Position numbers and translations under genes: made by a program. DNA of 64,000 nucleotides from Agrococcus carbonis. Its GTDB lineage: Bacteria; Actinomycetota; Actinomycetes; Actinomycetales; Microbacteriaceae. How positions within the stretch are numbered: position 1 is the first letter of the stretch; every line of letters begins with the position of its first letter. The stretch spans positions 1,054,001 through 1,118,000 of the forward strand of contig NZ_LT629734.1 of assembly GCF_900104705.1 (NCBI RefSeq), read 5' to 3'. Under the pieces are notes generated by a model. That model made no database searches and was not told the origin of the DNA. It saw nothing but the letters and a program-made list of their open reading frames with translations. Of the stretch, positions 60,739 to 64,000 are shown one piece after another.

Positions 60739-61495
60739 CGGAGGCGATCCAACCCTGGAGCGATTGCATGATGGCGTTCCACGCGCCGGTCACCATGAGC
60801 ACGCCCATGGCGATGAGCATGGCGCCGCCGGCGATGTTGATGGCGCGGATGTGGCGGCGCATCCACGCGACGGCGCCGCCCGCCCAGCCGAGGCCGAGCG
60901 CGATGAGGAGGAAGGGGATGCCGAGGCCGAGCGCGTAGGCGAAGCCGAGCACGGCGCCCTGCCACGCGCTGCCGGTCGTGACGGTGAGCGCGCCGATCGC
61001 GGCGAGCGTCGGCCCCGAGCACGGGGTCCAGCCGAGCGCGAAGACGACGCCGACGAGCGGCGCGGTCCACATGCCGCCGGAGCGCACCTGCTGCGGCTTC
61101 CAGATGCGCTGCAGGAACGAGAACTGCCCGACGAACACGAGCCCGAGCACGATGAGCACGGCGCCGAGCACCTGCACGAGCGTGTCGGCGTGCTGCAGCA
61201 GGAACGAGCTGACCACGCCGACGACGGCGCTGCCGAGCACGAACACGAGCGTGAAGCCGGCGACGAAGAGCGCGACGCCGGCCACGAGGCGGCCGCGGCC
61301 GCCGCCCTCGCCCACGAGCGAGCCCATGAGGCCGAGGTAGCCGGGCACGAGGGGCAGGATGCACGGGCTCGCGAACGAGACGAGGCCGGCGAGGATCGCG
61401 ATCGGCACGGAGACCAGCAGCTGCCCGCTCATCACCGCACCGGCCGGGTCGAAGGCGGCGAGCGGCGCGAGCGTCGCGAGGGCTGCGGCGTTCAC
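60722..61495 (-). CDS. ccdA: Cytochrome c biogenesis protein CcdA (thiol reductase)
   Basis: Membrane thiol-disulfide transporter supplying reductant for apocytochrome c, 257 aa, six spans. Both conserved Cys are present: SFASPCILPLVPGYLG in the first half and ALGWTPCSGPTLAAIG in the second. The GTG at 61495 overlaps the TlpA-like gene stop (GTGA). The N-terminal residues upstream of MSGQLL are short and signal-like. It passes electrons to the TlpA-like lipoprotein, then to apocytochrome c for haem ligation by ResB-CcsB. Confidence 0.95.
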
Positions 61496-62073
61496 CGCTC
61501 GAGCTCCTCCCGCAGCAGCGTCGACAGGATGCTCGTGTCGGTCACGGCGCCCGAGACGCGCGCCGCGACGCGGCCCTCGGCGTCGAGCACGATGGTCGAG
61601 GGCACGGCGTTCGGCGCGACGATGCCGGTGAACGCGAGCTGCGCCTCGGCGGTCTCGTCGTCGAGGATCGACGGGTAGTCGATGCCGAACTGCTCCTCGA
61701 AGGCGAGCGCCTGCGCGGCGCCGTCGCGCACGTTGACGCCGAGGAAGTCGACGCGGTCGCCGAACTCGGCGTGCAGCTCGGCGAGCACGGGCGCCTCGAC
61801 GCGGCACGGCGGGCACGCGGCGTACCAGAAGTTGACGAGCGTGACGCCGTCGAGCGAGGCGGAGTCGAACTCGCCGCCGGTCGCGAGCGGGCCGCTGAAG
61901 GCGGCGGGCGCGCCGCGCTCGGCGGGCGCGAACTCGGTGACGAAGCCGTCTCCCGCGATGTAGCCGGCGTCGCCGACCTGCCCCGCGACGCCGTCGGCCG
62001 ACGCGCAGCCCGTGAGCACGAGCGCGACCATCGCCGCGGCACCGGCGGCGACCCGCCGCATCCGCCCGGTCAC
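61492..62073 (-). CDS. TlpA/ResA-like thiol-disulfide lipoprotein
   Basis: Extracytoplasmic thioredoxin-like reductant, 193 aa. Lipoprotein signal with lipobox LTGC (Cys23). The thioredoxin fold has the active site WYAACPPCRVEAPVLAEL (C-P-P-C) and the cis-Pro region NAVPSTIVLDAEGRVAARVS. The GTG at 62073 overlaps the stop of the phosphatase gene (GTGA). It is the first cyt c maturation gene after the phosphatase and is presumably kept reduced by CcdA. Confidence 0.93.
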   Translation of the reverse strand: MTGRMRRVAAGAAAMVALVLTGCASADGVAGQVGDAGYIAGDGFVTEFAPAERGAPAAFSGPLATGGEFDSASLDGVTLVNFWYAACPPCRVEAPVLAELHAEFGDRVDFLGVNVRDGAAQALAFEEQFGIDYPSILDDETAEAQLAFTGIVAPNAVPSTIVLDAEGRVAARVSGAVTDTSILSTLLREELER

Positions 62074-62723
62074 ACGGCCCCCTGGTCGATCGCCGCGACC
62101 GAGGCGGCGGGCTCGGCGTAGCCGATCTCGGTGAAGTCGCCGCCCGAGCGGGTGAACGTCGTGATGGAGGAGAGCTGGCAGCGCCGCTTGCGCGGGTCGT
62201 GCCAGAGCCGCTGACCGGCGATGTCGAGGTGCGCCATCCAGATGGGCGACTGGTGGCTGACCATCACGATGTCGCCGTCGTCGCCCGACTCGTCGAGCTC
62301 ATCCCACGCGTCCTCCATCGCGGCGCGCACGCGCTGCGCGATCGCCCGGTAGGGCTCGCCCCACGAGGGCTTGAAGGGGTTGCGCAGCAGCGGCCACGCG
62401 GAGGGGTGCCGGAGCGCGCCGCTCGCCTCGAAGGTCTTGCCCTCGAACGCGTTGGTGGGCTCGATGATGCGGTGCTCGGTGCGGATCTGGAGGCCGAACG
62501 CGTCGGCCCAGTGCTGCGCCGACTCCTGCGCGCGCTCGAGCGGGCTCGCGGCCAGGCGCACGACGGGACGCGCGGCGGGACCGCTCGCGAGGTGGGCGGC
62601 GGCGAGCTCGGCCATGCGGTGCCCGCGCTCCGAGAGGCGGTAACCCGGCAGCCGGCCGTAGAGCACGCCGCCGGGGTTGTGGACCTCGCCGTGGCGCACG
62701 AGATGGAGGCGACGAGCGGGCAT
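62070..62723 (-). CDS. Histidine phosphatase-family protein (phosphoglycerate mutase-like)
   Basis: A 217-aa branch-1 histidine phosphatase. The RHG motif is HLVRHGEVHNPGG, the second catalytic region ASPLERAQESAQHWA (Arg), and the C-terminal His is in IVMVSHQSPIWMAHLD. EPTNAFEGKTFE carries the acid residue. Substrate is unknown; in actinobacteria such a gene is often the first of the cyt c maturation cluster, as here. The ATG at 62723 has TACGAT 7 nt upstream. Confidence 0.92.
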   Translation of the reverse strand: MPARRLHLVRHGEVHNPGGVLYGRLPGYRLSERGHRMAELAAAHLASGPAARPVVRLAASPLERAQESAQHWADAFGLQIRTEHRIIEPTNAFEGKTFEASGALRHPSAWPLLRNPFKPSWGEPYRAIAQRVRAAMEDAWDELDESGDDGDIVMVSHQSPIWMAHLDIAGQRLWHDPRKRRCQLSSITTFTRSGGDFTEIGYAEPAASVAAIDQGAV

Positions 62724-62730
62724 GCCTGCA

Positions 62731-62736
62731 ATCGTA
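62731..62736 (-). promoter_or_regulatory. -10 box TACGAT, leaderless start
   Basis: TACGAT lies 7 nt before the ATG at 62723 of the histidine phosphatase, which heads the cyt c maturation operon. Confidence 0.55.
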
Positions 62737-62813
62737 CCGAGCGTTCCTATGACTGCAGGGCGGGCCCGGAGCCCTTGCGCGACCGGGGCGCGACGCCCCG
62801 CCATGATGGTCTC

Positions 62814-63092
62814 GTGCCCCTGCTCGTGCCCCTCACCGTCGCGCTCGTCGTCGCGCTCGCGGCGACGATGCTGTGGGTGTGGGCGGGCTCGATCGCGCGG
62901 GTGCGGCACGGCATGGCGGTCGCGATCGCCGTCGCGCTGCTCGCGGCCGCCGGACTCGGGCTCATCGTGCTGGCGGAGACGACGGATGCGGTGCCCGCCT
63001 GGCCGGGATGGGCGCTGCTGATCGCCTCAGCCCTCGCGTTGCCAGCGGGGTGGGTCGCGCTCGCGCGCTGGGCGCCCAATCAGCGTCGATAG
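62814..63092 (+). CDS. Hypothetical small membrane protein
   Basis: A 92-aa protein with three spans (VPLTVALVVALAATMLWVWA, HGMAVAIAVALLAAAGLGLI and WALLIASALALPAGWVALAR). No family recognised. The start is a GTG at 62814 (VPLLVPLTV); a CATGAT element 6 nt upstream is a weak -10. It is followed 10 bp later by the aspartyl-tRNA synthetase gene, which has its own -10 box. Confidence 0.65.
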   Translation: MPLLVPLTVALVVALAATMLWVWAGSIARVRHGMAVAIAVALLAAAGLGLIVLAETTDAVPAWPGWALLIASALALPAGWVALARWAPNQRR

Positions 63093-63095
63093 GAT
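63090..63095 (+). promoter_or_regulatory. -10 box TAGGAT, leaderless start
   Basis: TAGGAT lies 7 nt before the ATG at 63103 of aspS. Confidence 0.6.
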
Positions 63096-63102
63096 CGGGC
63101 CC

Positions 63103-64000
63103 ATGACTCAGCGGACGCTCATCAAGGACCTCGCATCGCTCCCCGACGGACCCGTGCGGGTCTCCGGCTGGGTCGAGACGGTGCGCGACCAGAAGCGCGT
63201 GCAGTTCGTGATCCTGCGCGACGAGTCGGGCTCGGCGCAGCTCGTGAACCCCGTCAACGACGAGACCGCTGCGACCGCCGCGACGATCTCGGGCCTCATG
63301 CACGGCTCGTTCGTCTCGGTCGAGGGCGACCTCAAGGCCGACGAGCGCGTCAAGCTCGGCGGGCTCGAGGTGAAGGTGCGCGAGCTCACCGTCGAGTCGG
63401 TCGCGAAGGACTCCCCCATCGCCGACGACTCCTCCATCGACAAGCGCCTCGACTGGCGCTTCCTCGACCTGCGTCGCCCGGAGGCGCAGCTGATCTTCCG
63501 CGTGCAGACGACGATCGAGCACGCGATGCGCCAGCACTGGATCGACGAGGGCTTCATCGAGCTGCACACGCCCAAGCTCATGGCCACCGCCTCCGAGTCG
63601 CGCGCCGAGCTCTTCGAGGTGCCCTACTTCGACACGACCGCCTACCTCGCCCAGTCGCCCCAGCTGTTCAAGCAGATGGCGCAGTCGGCGGGCTTCGGCA
63701 AGATCTTCGAGATCGGCCCGGCGTTCCGCGCGGACCCCTCGTTCACGAGCCGCCACGCGACCGAGTTCACCTCGGTCGACAGCGAGATCTCCTGGATCGA
63801 CTCGCACGAGGACGTCATGCAGCTGCACGAGACGCTGCTGACGAAGGCGCTCGCCGCCGTCGTCGAGCGCCACGGCGCCGAGATCCAGCAGCACTTCGGC
63901 ATCGAGCTGCAGGTGCCCACGACGCCCTTCCCCCGCATCCCGCACGCCGAGGTCAAGGCCATCGTCGAGGCCCGCGGCCACCGCATCGAGCGCCAGGACG
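63103..64000 (+). CDS. aspS: Aspartyl-tRNA synthetase, archaeal-type (3' end cut by window)
   Basis: Class II aminoacyl-tRNA synthetase; 299 residues are visible. An OB-fold anticodon-binding domain (VRVSGWVETVRDQKRVQFVI) leads to the catalytic core. Motif 1 region is IEHAMRQHWIDEGFIELHTP, then PKLMATASESRAELFEV, and AYLAQSPQLFKQMAQSAGFG. Motif 2 is FRADPSFTSRHATEFTSVD. This matches the archaeal/eukaryotic AspRS rather than the bacterial form, which has a GAD insertion and a different motif-2 context. Enzymes of this type often also charge tRNA-Asn with Asp for amidation by GatCAB. It runs out of the window with no stop. Confidence 0.93.
   Translation, partial: MTQRTLIKDLASLPDGPVRVSGWVETVRDQKRVQFVILRDESGSAQLVNPVNDETAATAATISGLMHGSFVSVEGDLKADERVKLGGLEVKVRELTVESVAKDSPIADDSSIDKRLDWRFLDLRRPEAQLIFRVQTTIEHAMRQHWIDEGFIELHTPKLMATASESRAELFEVPYFDTTAYLAQSPQLFKQMAQSAGFGKIFEIGPAFRADPSFTSRHATEFTSVDSEISWIDSHEDVMQLHETLLTKALAAVVERHGAEIQQHFGIELQVPTTPFPRIPHAEVKAIVEARGHRIERQD

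Overview
This 64 kb window is chromosomal DNA of a very high-GC actinobacterium, most likely a Microbacteriaceae member (Agrococcus/Microbacterium-like). The family call rests on the GC-extreme codon usage, the frequent GGATGC/GCATCC word, GTG starts, TAnnnT -10 boxes 6-7 nt before start codons, and the repeat families GGTCTCGTGACGCG...CTCCTCGACC and GGTCTCGATACGC...TACTCGACCAGCG. The genus cannot be fixed from this window. I see no rRNA, CRISPR array, transposase or phage gene. Layout: 1-5.4 kb holds a dipeptide/oligopeptide ABC transporter, with a fused double ATPase converging on permease-permease-binding protein genes. 5.5-7.6 kb is a LuxR-type two-component system, followed by a small membrane protein. 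8.3-10.8 kb is the tRNA-Trp-secE-nusG-rplK-rplA unit on the minus strand. 10.9-13.2 kb carries an RraA-like protein, an aminotransferase and an acetyltransferase. 13.4-16.9 kb is a four-gene ABC exporter plus two-component cassette lying between two repeat islands. 17-21.4 kb carries SRPBCC and VOC proteins, murB, hadB, hadA, mmuM and tRNA-Met/tRNA-Thr. In mycobacteria the tRNA-Thr/tRNA-Met, had and tRNA-Trp-secE-nusG-rplK-rplA genes are contiguous, so here that block appears split by the 10.9-16.9 kb plus-strand segment. 21.5-33 kb is carbohydrate and solute metabolism: a GH13 amylase, an acetate-type symporter with its DUF485 partner, a MetP/MetS NSS transporter, malGFE, and a divergent GH13 alpha-glucosidase. 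33-38.9 kb holds an M23 cell-wall peptidase, an inositol-phosphatase-family enzyme, tRNA-Tyr, a lipoprotein, YajQ, cardiolipin synthase and a TauE/SafE protein. 39.2-57 kb gathers almost all of menaquinone biosynthesis: polyprenyl diphosphate synthase, MenG, MenF, MenD, MenA, MenE, MenB and MenC. These are interleaved with FprA, PPK2, AI-2E, an SDR and small membrane proteins. 57-62.7 kb holds a DUF559-type nuclease-like gene bracketed by 59-bp palindromes, then cytochrome c maturation (ccsB, resB, ccdA, a TlpA-like lipoprotein) and a histidine phosphatase. The window ends in a truncated archaeal-type aspartyl-tRNA synthetase gene. Functionally, the right half builds an electron-transport module (quinone plus cytochrome c assembly). 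The left half is nutrient uptake, translation/transcription core and signalling. Least explained are the 59-bp palindromes with the nuclease-like gene, the co-varying hairpin repeats, two duplicated gene 3' ends, and a tandem pair of membrane paralogues sharing an MPEF motif.
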